A stretch of 64,000 nt of DNA from Druceiella hillmani (taxonomy: Eukaryota; Arthropoda; Insecta; Lepidoptera; Hepialidae), in contig JAYKKI010000066.1 of assembly GCA_039881145.1 (NCBI GenBank), positions 10,796,001 through 10,860,000 of the forward strand. The letters run 5' to 3'. Position 1 is the first letter of the stretch. Every line of letters starts with the position of its first letter. The notes under the pieces are model-generated. The model saw only the letters and a list, made by a program, of their open reading frames with translations. It had not been told where the DNA came from and searched no databases. A program made the translations under genes and the position numbers. This document shows, piece after piece, positions 14,434 to 25,776 of the stretch.

Positions 14434-16418
14434 TCATAATTCCTCATGTCTGCTTAATATAACCTGATAATGTAATATGTAATTAATAAATATGCATAAA
14501 TAGCAACACTCTAAAAATTTATATTAGTTTACAAGTTATAGATTGAAACAAAAAAATAAGGGACTAGTTTCTTCTTTATAACTTTTACACATTAAATAAA
14601 AAAACTAAGACGAATCAAAATCAGACAGAAAACTATGAAAAAAAGAAACGATTTAAATTTTAATCGTTGTTTCGAGATTACTATCGTGATGTATGGGGAT
14701 ATTGACAGAATATACAATTTCTCTTGATTTTCTCGAGATTTATTACGGAAGAGTAAATAACAATTTAGAGAAAACAAAATATAAATTCAGTCATTACCGA
14801 AAGGCAAGTTCTAAGGAAAGTCGGTTGGAGGGTTTTCAACGATTTTTTCGTTTTAAATATTGTATTAATTTATAAAATCTGTAATGTATCCTTGAAACAT
14901 CTTTACAATAAATACAAGGGATACCGGTAAAAATTGGTCCAGATATTACGGAGATAAAACCTAATTTTTTAAAAAACTGGTATTTTTTTAGAATGAACGA
15001 TTCAGTAATTGACAATCAGGAAAAAGGACGAAATAGAATTACAATTTGTAACCATAATACGAAACAAAAAACAGCTATCTGCATAAATTGGCATGTATTA
15101 TTTTTTTGAAACACAACAAATTATTTAATTGGAAATAAAAATAACAAAAAAATTAACAGAAAATATCATAACTTTTTAAATGGGATTAAAAAAAACCTAT
15201 TGCTTTCTTTAACTAGCCATTGCTAATTTAATTAAAAATAAATTGTTAACACACATTGACCATGGTTCCATTGTGGTAAAAATTAATGGCTTTTTCCCTC
15301 TTATCGAGATTTACGTAACTTTTTTTGATGAGGCTATGAGCATCATGGTTTAGTATGGTACATCTGTATTTAGTATGGTATAACGAGACACAATCTGCAC
15401 TTTATCTTATCTCTCTAGTTCAAAGAAATCCGTAGTAATTACATTTATAATCTATTATGAAAAATAATCAAATTTTTCATAAATATATACAAGATTACTC
15501 TTTTATCTAATTGACGATTTTGATAAAACTTATAAGGAGCTTATTTTTAAAATTTTTACAGTGTCATTTTTATTTATGTCACACCTGAGCCCAACACAAT
15601 ATGAACTTACTTATTGACTTCATATTATTTTTGTCGACTCCCGACAGAAACATCTGGAAATATACCTAATTATTCATATGTACATACATATATAGACAGT
15701 TAACCCCAAATCGTCTGATATTCTCATTTATCGGATGTGGAGGCATTTTCATGTATACTTTTAAAACAAAATGTTTTTGTTTCTCGAACTTTTTAAATAA
15801 CTCAACCGTAATCACACGTTATGATGTTTTCCAGCAAAATTCAATGAAATTTTTATTTCGTTACGAATGTCAAAGCAAATGTTTATCGATTTTGCTCCCG
15901 AACAATTTAGGAACCACGTCTAGGTGAATTTTTTCATTTATTTCTTTATTAAGACTAAATATAAATTCTGTGTTAGTTGAAAACCTTTATTGATTTTTAC
16001 GTTTATTTTCGATATCTGAATATTGACGAGTTGAATCGTCAATATTGAAATATTTTACTCCTTGGCTCTCATTACGAAATTTAGACAACTGAAGAACTTG
16101 ATAATGTAATATTAGAAATTTTCCACATAATTTTTCAACAAACAAAAACATTTATTCAGCAACTTCAACAATTTAAAAATCTTTTTCTCATTCGTATCGT
16201 ATTAAGAGCAAGTTTTCTTCCACATTGGTAAAATTCTCAGGTTTCTCTTTCAATATTCCTTGTTTATTAAGAAACTGTTACTTAAAATCAAATAAATTTT
16301 AAATTAAATTAACAAATTCTACTCTCTTAATTTACCTTTAATAGTCTTCATAGTCACATACCTGCGACCAAACCGTATTAAATAACGCTGTTGACTACCT
16401 CAAATAAGGTAATTTTAA
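14430..16418. other. Non-coding AT-rich DNA
   Basis: Nothing recognised except a 20-bp segment at 16057-16076 that reappears with two changes inside the loop of hairpin element copy 3 (16545-16564). Confidence 0.45.
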
Positions 16419-16653
16419 TGAACTAATTACTCACAATTAAATGAAACTACATGATGTAGTATTATTTCTACTTTCTTTAAGTTCTTTACCACGACCTAGG
16501 TTTTGTTGTATTACAACATCTTCAGGTGGGCTATTAGCAAAGATACTTCTTGGCTCTCATTAGGTATCTATGCTAACAGCCCACCTAAAAATGTCGTAAT
16601 ACAACAAAACCTAGGTCGCGGTAAAGAACTTAACGAAAATAGAAATAATAATA

Positions 16654-17900
16654 CAGGTGGTCCAAAAGTCCGTTAACATTTGAATCAGAAACTGCGTCGA
16701 GCAGCAAGGGAGAGGTGGGGGCGGGCGAGGTACGGAATGTTAGAGCGGCCGATGGGAATTTAGTGCCGTGGTGTCATTCAACGAGAAACAACGTGCCTTC
16801 TGCGTACGCGAGTACCATCAAAACAACGATTCTTCGACTCTAGCGCAATGAAAGTTTTGTGCTCATTACAATATGTGGCATAAAAATAAAGCTCGATTAA
16901 AAAATGACTCCAGAGCTTTGAAGAGACTGGTTTAACAATAGATAAACCACGATCTGGCCGACCTAGAACATCATGGGATCCCAAAAACATAGGGCGTGTT
17001 AGAGCGTATGTTCGTGAACAACCTGTTCACTCTATTGGAAAGCGGTCTAGCGTCTTAAACGTATCCAAACTATCTTTGAACCGCATTCTACACAAGGATT
17101 TTAATTTGTATTCGTACAAAATCCAAATGGTTCAGCAATTAAAGCCTCAAAATTATGCTCACGGGCTGCAGTTTGCTAACGAATTGCCAGAGAGGTTCGT
17201 CAGCTTTAACAACTTTTGTTTTTCTCACTAAGCCCACTTTCATCTAAATAGACATGTAAACAGACAGAGGAGTGACACTAATCCAAAATTCAAGCATCAA
17301 AAACCTCTGCATTCACCCAAGACAAGAGGCATTATTGGTCCATATTTTTATGAAGATCAAGGAGGAAACGCTGTTACAGTGAATACAGAGCGGTATATTG
17401 CCATACTACAAATTTTTTTGCTCCAGCGCTTTAGGATTTTGATTGTTTCATTCAACAATCATGGTTTCAGCAAAACGGGACAATTCCAATGACTTTTTAA
17501 ATGCAGTTTGCGAAATTTTCGGTCAAAAAGTTATATCTAAAAGAGGTGCCATTAACTGGCCACCACTTAGCCCGGACTTATCCTTCATGGATTTATCCTT
17601 TGGGGATACCTTAAAAGTAAAATATTTAACAGCAATCCAGCGACTCTTGAGGAATTAAAGGCTCATATTTGCGAGGAAATGCAAAACATTTCCCGAAGCA
17701 CTTGTCAGTCAGTAATTGAAAATTTCAGGTCCAGTTTGCAGCAGTGCCAAAAAATAAAGGAGCACATATGAAGGATGTGGTTTTTCAGATATAGAATTCC
17801 AAAAATGTATACTTTTAGAATGAATAAACATTTTTTCTTTCGCATAACTAGTTTTTTTTATCATCGTTTGAAATGTTAACGGACTTTCGGACCAGCCTTG
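16654..17900 (+). mobile_element. Mariner/Tc1-type transposon nested in hairpin copy 3
   Basis: Terminal inverted repeats of about 28-30 bp: left 16654-16681 (CAGGTGGTCCAAAAGTCCGT and on) and right 17871-17900, differing by two small indels and one substitution. TA dinucleotides at 16652-16653 and 17901-17902 are the target duplication typical of this superfamily. The element is 1,247 bp and its interior carries a single transposase relic, so it is structurally complete but inactive. Removing it restores the right arm of the host hairpin element. Confidence 0.9.
16771..17794 (+). pseudogene. Mariner/Tc1-superfamily transposase relic
   Basis: Begins with a FNEKQRAFCVREYHQNND segment resembling the helix-turn-helix start of insect transposases with a DUF4817-like N-terminus. 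Then come RVRAYVREQPVHSIGKRS, the core AHFHLN, a GPYFYED block with TVNTERY, FQQNGT, and SPDLSFMDLSFGD near the C-terminus, ending with KDVVF and a TAG at 17792-17794. Catalytic positions are damaged: the first acidic site reads His (17226-17228) followed at once by a TAA (17229-17231). The second reads Asn (17474-17476), after which the frame shifts. The third Asp (17590-17592) remains. A short internal deletion also lies before the GPYFYED block. It cannot be functional. The exact family is not certain. Confidence 0.82.
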
Positions 17901-17965
17901 TACATCGCGTAACTTCATTTAATTGTGAATAAATGTGAAATAATTCATGATTTGAACTAATTACT

Positions 17966-19225
17966 TTTTTCATTGCATTTACTAGTTCAGAGAACACTAA
18001 ATAAGATTATTTACTCATGCTGAACAAATATCGAGTCTTTTCACTACAATCTATTTTCGTAATTATTTTCATTGGTAATAACAATTTCTAGTAAGATTTT
18101 AATTTAATAAATAATCAGCAAGTTTCACGCTTGTCGATTAATTAATTGTCATCCTAGAAATGTCATTGTACCTTCTTAAGAAAGTTATCGAAAACTTGTT
18201 CACCAAATTTTTGTTAGAATTTGTTAGTCAATCTAATAATTAAAATTCAATAAATGCTTGTGAAAAATTATCCAGTCTCCTTTCAATTAATTTATTATAG
18301 TTTCTGAACATTTGAAAACAATTAGAAACTAGATATCAATAACAAGGACTTAACTATATATTTATATCTCAACACATTTTAATTAAATAGAATTTTCTAA
18401 GAATCATGTTTTTTTGTAATTTGGAATTTTATGCAAACTTTTATTTATATCTATAAATTTTTAAAACTTAAATATCGCAGAGAGCCCATCATTATTTCAA
18501 TTGGTTTATTAATCTCAAACATTTTCAAATAGAGAAAAGCTGTTCTCGTAATGCAGTAAGGTACAGAATAAATATGAAATCTTTGAAAATTTTAAACAAA
18601 AACCTTAATTAAAGAGAAAAGTTTTGATTTGTATGACTGTATTAAATGAACATTAGTTCTAGTTCATTACCGACCCGATTATGTCTTATAAATATGTTCA
18701 ATGACGACGTTCATAAGATAGCGCACCAGATGTAAACTGCAATAAAAAACATAAAAAAATAAGAATAACTTTTATGCCTTTGTTATTAAATTCAGCGTCA
18801 ATTAAAAGATTATATTTACATTTCATGATTTTCAAACTTTTGCTATTTTTATATCATAAATGTCTACCTATTGTGCAACCAATTAATTTTTAATTTCATA
18901 TACATTGCTTACACAGACGCTGTTGTGTTTTCGATGACGTCTGCAAAAGCCCAGCCCAAACACAACTTGTAATGTATTTTATTATAACATAAATGACAAA
19001 AATATCATCAATAACAATATCGATTTCCAGGGCAATCAATTGAATACAGCACACGATGGATTATGATGAAAATTGGTTAATATTTTAGTGCCAAAAATTA
19101 TTGCCTTTTTAAAATTTGATGACCTGTGCCATTCTCATTGGTTTGAGAAATCACACAACTCCTCGTTCATAAAAAATGGATAAAAAGTTTAGTAGTTTTG
19201 ACGAAATATTTGATCAACATAAATA
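17966..19225. other. Non-coding AT-rich DNA
   Basis: Nothing recognised. Confidence 0.45.
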
Positions 19226-19231
19226 TATATA

Positions 19232-19330
19232 TAAAACTAGCTGTACCCAGCGGTACCTCCGCTTCGTTCGCTAAATGACATTGATCGTCGGGTCAGGCAT
19301 ACAGCGGAGATAAGGTTTGGGATATTCGGT
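19232..19330 (+). repeat. Possible LINE/SINE end (CTAGCTGTACCC motif)
   Basis: After a TATATATATA run the sequence reads AACTAGCTGTACCCAGCGG, then a CCGCTTCGTTCG stretch. This resembles the CTAGCTGT(A/T)CCCG...CTTCG ends of dispersed retroelements in many arthropod genomes. It is much less AT-rich than the flanks. Class and limits are uncertain. Confidence 0.35.
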
Positions 19331-20888
19331 CAATAAATCAGCTGGCATCTCACGGTTTAAGCAGTGTTCTTCGATGTCGGTCACATTTTATCACTGTTCT
19401 ACCCCTATAGATCTTAACGTACGTCATAATTTTGCCCCAATGTAGCCCATACAAGAAGAATTTTAGCAATCAGACGTATAATTCCAGACGTTAACTCAAA
19501 AAAATAAACCAAGAAAAAAACCTTGTCCGACTTTTCGTTGCCTGCGTGTTTAAATATTAGTCTATAATCATCCTTGAAACAAAACGCACAAACAAATAAA
19601 GGAAGTGAACAAAAACCTTTTTCCGTTTTATCACTACTCTGCGCTTACGAGTTGTCGCGTAATAATATATAGCATTTAATCTTGCTTAAAGTATATGTTT
19701 TTCAATGCAAAAGGAATTTTATAATCAAACCCAGAGAAAAGTTCCAAAGATTAGCCCGAAGAAATCTGGCAATCTTTTTTGTCTTTATTGCTGCTTTGCT
19801 CCTATTAGTTGCAGCATGATATATATTCTTCAAATTTCTACACATATGGGCTTTCTAAACCAAGAGGAATTTTTCAATCCTTCCAGAGATTAGTGCGATT
19901 TAATACTCAAACAATATAACCTTTTCCGTTTTGTGCATTAGTGTAGTCACAACTATTCTTTTAATCTCACACATAAATATTTAATAAACGTAAAGCCTGT
20001 TATAAAATGTTCTTCCATTGTTCTCACTGTAATTTCATAACTATAAACCAAAGCCTCTATTGTTGTGTAGATTATTATTACTCTGCAAATATCATCGAGA
20101 AGAATTTATTTCTACTGATATCATCCACCGGATGCACATAACCACCCTCGCTAACCCTCCGCAGGTAAATATTATTTAGTCTATGTCGTCATTGATCCGA
20201 ACTCACAGATGGTTTGTCAATATTATTTTCTCCCCTGGTCTATTTGGTCCGCTTTCTGTAAATATTACATCTATGATAATCTCCCTTCGCGTAATATTGT
20301 TGACAATGTTTTGGATATATTTGCGATGCGTAAGAATTCTCAAATATTATACAATTTTGGCAATGATATATTGTAAGTATATTAATTTATGATATGTTTG
20401 AATTAAAACCAGAATATGATGATTAAACCTTATAGCCTGAAGTAACTCGATGCATACGATATTTTATTAGTTGATTTTTCCTTTTTCTCCCTTCTACTAA
20501 AGAACATGAATTCAATGTAAATTATATTTTAATGTATATTACGTTTTTCTGTACTCGAGTATGTTAATGTGTTCTGTTCATATAACATCTTATTTTTCAA
20601 GGAGCATAACGTGATAAATAATTGCATCTTAACACTAGATATATCCTTTCTATCAATTTTATAAAAAATGATTCGAAAAAGTTCAACCGTCCCCTCCTAA
20701 TTTCCTACGAACCTCAAAAAATCTAACCCCCTTAATTGCTTCTTTTCCTTTTTTTATGTCTAATATTTACATAGGTGTAACAGAACTTTAAACTTTATGT
20801 GGTTTTATATTGAAAATAATTGCAAAAGCAAGAATTGGAGCAATAAACGCTAAGTCATTGTAAGCCTTAAGATCACTTCCGGAATTTT
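19331..20888. other. Non-coding DNA
   Basis: No gene recognised. The frames at 19705-19893 and 20183-20392 have no family motifs and no splice or promoter context I can support. Confidence 0.4.
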
Positions 20889-20957
20889 TATCTATTTGTA
20901 CGTTTGTCTATATGTGTGTTCCCTTTTGTACGTTTGTCTATATGTATGTTCCCACCA
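20889..20957. repeat. Tandem duplication of about 33 bp
   Basis: Two adjacent units sharing TTTGTACGTTTGTCTATATG and then TGTTCCC. The sequence is similar in style to the TTTGTCTATTTGTTTG block of the dispersed repeat at 2489-2905. Confidence 0.6.
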
Positions 20958-21199
20958 CGTAAATTACTGGCCAAAGCAAGATGAAGTTTTTGAAAGAAAT
21001 ATATGGTTGACTAAAATATCATTTGGGTTCAATTCATTACAATTGTTTCATTTAATAAACAAATGAACAAACTAAATATTTTCATAAATTTATTTTGGAT
21101 TAATAAAACAATATAGAAATACCTAGCTATTCGACACATATGAATAACTGTAATATAATTTAGATGTATTTTAAATCGCGTTATAAAATTTGCCACCCG

Positions 21200-21325
21200 A
21201 ACATACTTTGGAGAAACGGACTCGGGCGTGATGAAGTATGGGTGGTACAGGAAAGTAGGTATCTGTGTAGGTAGCACGATTTCAGGCAGACGCATGAGAG
21301 CAGACCTCATTGTCACTCATATAAA
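21200..21325. repeat. Dispersed repeat, partial copy C
   Basis: The segment with GGTGGTACAGG, GGTATCTGTGTAGGT and GCAGACGCATGAGAGCAGA aligns loosely with the GC-richer core of copy A (2610-2690). The 95-residue minus-strand frame at 21029-21316 is a by-product. Confidence 0.35.
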
Positions 21326-21692
21326 TTTACTTTGTTTCCTCGGTTTGGTTAAAATTTGAATCTCTTGTCAATATTTTTAGAAATTAAACAATACTTATGC
21401 ACACACCCATGGGGTTTTCATTGCTTATATCGCTTACGTGAAAGCTTTATTGTTGTTGAACATGACTACCGAGAGAGTAATTATATTTTTATTGTCATAT
21501 TTTTTTTGCTTTCTCTCGAGAAAAGTCATGAGCTAAGAGTATATTTACACAACCATTGAAAAACACACCGATGCCGCTTTTATATGGAGTAAATTTTAAA
21601 AACCGCATCGGAACGTTTATCAGGTGTCTGTGGGAAGATGATGCTAGTAAAACTAGTCATATACAATTATTACATATTTTTCTTCTAGCCCG
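21326..21692. other. Non-coding DNA
   Basis: No gene supported; the open frames at 21356-21559 and 21556-21843 run partly into a (TA)n array. Confidence 0.4.
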
Positions 21693-21818
<126 letters not shown>

Positions 21819-23328
21819 TTTTTTTAAATGTTGGCCAAAATGATTGGTGATGATATTGGATTTAGGATTTCCCGCTCTATCGATTTGTATATCTCAAATT
21901 TTTATGTTGTTCAAAACATGTTCCTAACAGTAACTATAGAAAAATGCACCCTGCATTCACAAATTCGATTTAACTGACGTTACCATTTTTTTCTTCTGAG
22001 TTACGATTTTTCAATCATCGAATAAAACAGCTAATAACTATTCTACAAATAACTTAAGTGATATTAATTAAGAGTCCAGCTCTTTATCGGCGAGTAACCG
22101 TTTTGCATTTTCCAATGCTACATCGTTCATTGAGTAGCGTAAACTGTGGTTTAGTAATATTTGTGATTTAGTTCAATCTACTTCACGCTAAACATGTGCA
22201 AGCTAGATGGACATATATAGACTTCAACATTTTAGACGGCAACAGGAACAAAGCGTTCTTTTTAATTTTGACGTTCAATGCAAACAAACAAACGTATCAC
22301 TCATTCATTTGCTGCTTTCTGGTTAAATTGTTTTATGGGAGAAACTAAGAACCGCGAACGTTTGTTTAATTTAGAAAAATACGAAGAAGAAGAAATTGAC
22401 GGAATTAGTCAGTTATCGTGATATACTAGAAAACCAGAAAACTAATGCGGTGTAATACAAAGAAAAAGGTTGCGCCTGGATGTTAATTGCCACCAATTTT
22501 AATGCCATGTTAATTAAAAATATCCTACGTATATCAAAAACTCATGTGTAAAAAACATCCACCATTAACCCAATCTTGACAAAATATACACAAAACAAAG
22601 TTATCACAGAGAAATCAGTAGAGAAAATACGCTACGATGAGTTGTCAAACCTAACCTAAAATGTCATTTTAACCAGCCTATAAATACTTACCCGAGGTAC
22701 CAAATAACTAAATTCCTCCTATAGGGTCTTTATTTAACAGTTAATTTCTATCTGACCATTGAAAAATGCAAAATTATGCTATCCGTCGAATAACTTTCAT
22801 TTCGTTGTTTTTCTGAGGATTGAAAAATCTGCCGTAAGACCAATGAAATAAGTCGATTTAGAAAATTGATTTCATTCTTATATTAAACTTTCGGTCACAA
22901 AATTTAACAATGTTTATCTTACTTTACTTCACAGCTAGAGTTTTTTTCAGTAACAGTCCCTTACAATAATAAGTTATCATAAAATAATGTAATTTAAGTG
23001 CTCTTTATCCTGACATGCATATTAAATGTCTTAATCATATATTCATTTACATTAAGATTTACAAATATAAAACCTCTTAAAATGTCGTTTACTTCATTTG
23101 TTTACTAAAATCGTTGCAAGCAAAAACAAGTACAAAAATCGGTTTGCCCTTTCTCTGTTGAAATCTCACAAGACTACGCAACGAGCATAAAGGAATTGCA
23201 AGCGGGCGAGGCCATTACGTGCGATGAGTGTGCGAGCAGATGGAAGTTTGTAATTTTTTTTTAATGGTTGGTTTTTAATTGTAAATTGCTTATTATTTTG
23301 TCCAGGGTTATTCAAATCAATTCCAATA
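21819..23328. other. Non-coding DNA with a GC-richer patch
   Basis: Mostly AT-rich and empty. The patch at about 23160-23245 (AAGCGGGCGAGGCC region) is less AT-rich. It precedes a polypyrimidine-poor but plausible splice acceptor (TTTTGTCCAG, ending at 23306) just upstream of the small ORF at 23329. Confidence 0.35.
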
Positions 23329-23535
23329 ATGTGTGAAAATTATGATAATAATGTAAGTGTCTTACATATTTGCCAGAAAGAAAAGATTGATATGCACGAA
23401 GAGAATTATTTGGAGATACATTTTACTAAATACAATTTCACGTCTTTGCGCCGCCAAAATATACTAGCTATGTTTATGTTAGCATCATGTGTTATTGCTT
23501 GTATCATAGCTACTTACTTAGTCGTATCGAAATAA
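23329..23535 (+). CDS. Small single-pass membrane protein candidate
   Basis: A 68-residue frame. Residues 1 to about 43 are polar and contain three cysteine or histidine clusters (for example VLHICQK and MHEENY). Residues 44-65 (ILAMFMLASCVIACIIATYL) form a clear membrane-spanning segment preceded by two arginines, followed by VVSK and a TAA. The shape fits a tail-anchored or short type II membrane protein, or a first coding exon of a larger one. Codon use looks less AT-biased than random local frames. An AG acceptor-like site ends at 23306, 23 bp before the ATG, and hairpin element copy 4 starts 18 bp after the stop. I do not recognise the protein. It may be a chance frame. Confidence 0.3.
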   Translation: MCENYDNNVSVLHICQKEKIDMHEENYLEIHFTKYNFTSLRRQNILAMFMLASCVIACIIATYLVVSK

Positions 23536-23552
23536 TCGTTTTGCGTTTATAC

Positions 23553-23635
23553 AATGCTACGTCACATAGTTTTATTTAATTGTGAATAATGAATTTCTAA
23601 AAAATTAACGCGAATTATATTCAACATTAAAAGGA
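23553..23635 (+). mobile_element. Hairpin retroposon-like element, copy 4 (5'-truncated)
   Basis: Only the outer 27 or so nt of the right arm (to ATTTAATTG) and the tail (TGAATAATGAATTTCTA to TATATTCAAC) are present. This is the pattern expected from incomplete reverse transcription starting at the 3' tail. No target duplication is evident. Confidence 0.72.
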
Positions 23636-25562
23636 ATAATAATAGAAATTTTATGATGAAAAAACTGATCCTTTAATAATAATATCCCTTACTTTGCAGC
23701 GTTGACTGATATTTTATTACTGTTTTCCGATACAGTAAGTAAATACTTTAACCTAACCATAATAAGATGCGTTTTATATTTAAATCTGCTGAAAACATAG
23801 TGAATCCTTCAGTTAATGTCGTAGAAAAGAGCGATACAGAATCGGAACCAAATTTATAACAAGGGATTTAAATAGGTTTATCATTATTTTTAATGGCAGT
23901 AATATAACGATATTTATTTAAAAAGTCATAAACGTTCCATTAATGTTACTGAGGTGAAAAATTATCAATTGCTTGAGACGTTGTTGAAAAACCTTTCACA
24001 TACATAATGACGTTGCTGAAAAACCTTTCTCATACATATTAGAACGTCACCAATATTATTCAGCACGTAAACCCCTAAATGCTCTTACGGAAATTAACAC
24101 AAACAACTCCAATACCTTTGCGATGCCTGATAAATGGCGTAATATAATAATATAATGCCAGTTAATGCCAATTAATAGATAAAACATTAATGCAAGAAAA
24201 TACCAAATTTATGCGGTTTATACATTAAATATTATCAGGAAATTAACGAAAATATTTCAGCGGAAAGGTCATATGTTTTTACGTTTAAGAATTGTAACTA
24301 TGCTTTTCACGTTTTAAAAAGAAAAAATGGACTAAAAATATAAATAAGTCAGACACGATGACTGATGAATAATTACACACACACATTTGAAAAAGAGGTT
24401 ACTTATAAACGTTTCAATATCTATTAAAATTTAAAAAGTAATGGGATATTTGTTTCGAATAGCTTCGAAATAAGAAAGAGAGATTGAACGTTACTTCGTG
24501 GTGAAAATATGATGTTCTATTATTCTAAAAAGTATGTCGTGCATAATTTCATAGAGCAGAACAAGAAACAAATACACATGAGGAGGGGTTACACATGTGG
24601 AAGTTGAAACATGCCTTTTTCGATACTTAAACGAAGTCGATACTGGAGGAATAGAGTTGTCATAGTATTATTACTATACTGTGACAATTATGAGGGATAA
24701 AATACAAAGAAGTGATTCTTTGAATGTTCAAAAATTTCTTTGAACAATTTGAAAATTTACAAGTTATATAAATAAACTACCTTTTAGCTGAACCTACGCA
24801 TATGTTTATTTATAGCATCCATACTGTTATTAAGGAGGAAGTAAGAAAACTAGTACTTTGAATACCGTCTCAATACCAAGGTTTCATGGAGTCTGCCAAA
24901 AAATGACCTCTGCAATAACATGTAAACATGGTATAGCGGAGCCCGTTTTTAGAACATGCAGATTTCATTAACTTCTGCCGGGTCGAGTATCCACTTCCGC
25001 TTTTCTTGGAAATAAAGATTTGCGTGTTAAATATACAATAAAAAAAGTAATTTGTCCGAAATAGGTGCCAAATATACTATGTTATAGAATGATACAACTT
25101 ACGCCGTAGAATTCTCCAGAGAATTGCAAGAAAAATAAAACGGTATAGCGATTGGTAAAAGGATTTCTGTTAGAGGTAAACGGATAGAGAGCTTTGACAA
25201 CACAAATCAACATGCAGCAGAAAGTTTCACTTGGCAAAATACGATAACCTCAAAAAGTTTGTGACATAATCCCAAAAAGATTTGACAATGAATATTTAAA
25301 CCTCCGAAATAAAATGTCAGTCTAAGATACCCTAATATAGACAATGAAAATAAAGCTAATGAGGATATATTTATAAAACACCAAATGTTTAAAATATTGA
25401 AACGTGAAGAGAAAACTTTGTACGTTCTTTTAAGTATATTGCGCGCACGAAGGATCGTGAGATTTGGCATGGTTAAAGTTTATATTAAGAAGGAGTACAG
25501 AGGCTAAAACTTATATATAATATATGTTCCAAATACAATAAATTATGTATTACGTTCGTTCT
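23636..25562. other. Non-coding AT-rich DNA
   Basis: Contains a 32-bp tandem duplication at 23977-24008 and 24009-24040 (units start GACGTTG, three differences). The stretch 24860-25080 gives a translation vaguely like a transposase core but too weak to call. Otherwise empty. Confidence 0.4.
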
Positions 25563-25629
25563 TTATGTTTTTAATGTTTGTGACATTGACGGTGTGTTTA
25601 CGTTCACACCATCAATGTCAAAAACATAA
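25563..25629. repeat. Imperfect hairpin beside the jockey insertion
   Basis: Arms TTATGTTTTT plus TGACATTGACGGTGTG (25563-25596, with an 8-nt bulge) pair with CACACCATCAATGTCA plus AAAACATAA (25605-25629) around an 8-nt loop. The LINE insertion site lies 20 bp to the right. Confidence 0.65.
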
Positions 25630-25648
25630 TAATCTGTGGACAAACGCA

Positions 25649-25660
25649 CAGAGTGGAGAT
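25649..25660. repeat. Target-site duplication, left (LINE 3' side)
   Basis: CAGAGTGGAGAT directly before the poly(T) run. It matches the right-hand copy at 30178-30189 in 11 of 12 bases. Confidence 0.85.
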
Positions 25661-25682
25661 TTTTTTTTTTTTTTTTTTTTTT

Positions 25683-25776
25683 CTTATTACAATCTGTCCA
25701 AGAGACATTCAGCAATATTCGTGTCAATATTATAGGTTTTGCAAGGTAAACATCCTATGACGTTTCCTTAATTAAT
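25683..25776 (-). other. LINE 3' untranslated region
   Basis: About 94 bp between the ORF2 stop and the poly(A) tail, without visible structure. Confidence 0.75.

Larger units (their letters stand above)
16432..17952 (+). mobile_element. Hairpin retroposon-like element, copy 3 (split by a mariner)
   Basis: Left arm about 16434-16540, an unusual loop 16541-16570, right arm resuming near 16572 and interrupted at 16653 by a 1.25-kb mariner-type transposon. The last part of the right arm (from 17901) and a tail follow. The tail differs from the usual sequence after TGAATAA. Direct repeats TGAACTAATTACT at 16419-16431 and 17953-17965 match 13 of 13 and flank the composite, showing that the hairpin element landed first and the mariner later. 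Without the mariner the element is about 270 bp. Confidence 0.85.

Noticed and set aside
24860..25200. Transposase-core-like translation
   Set aside because: Only scattered residues resemble a Tc1/mariner core, stops are frequent, and no inverted repeats or catalytic motif could be identified.
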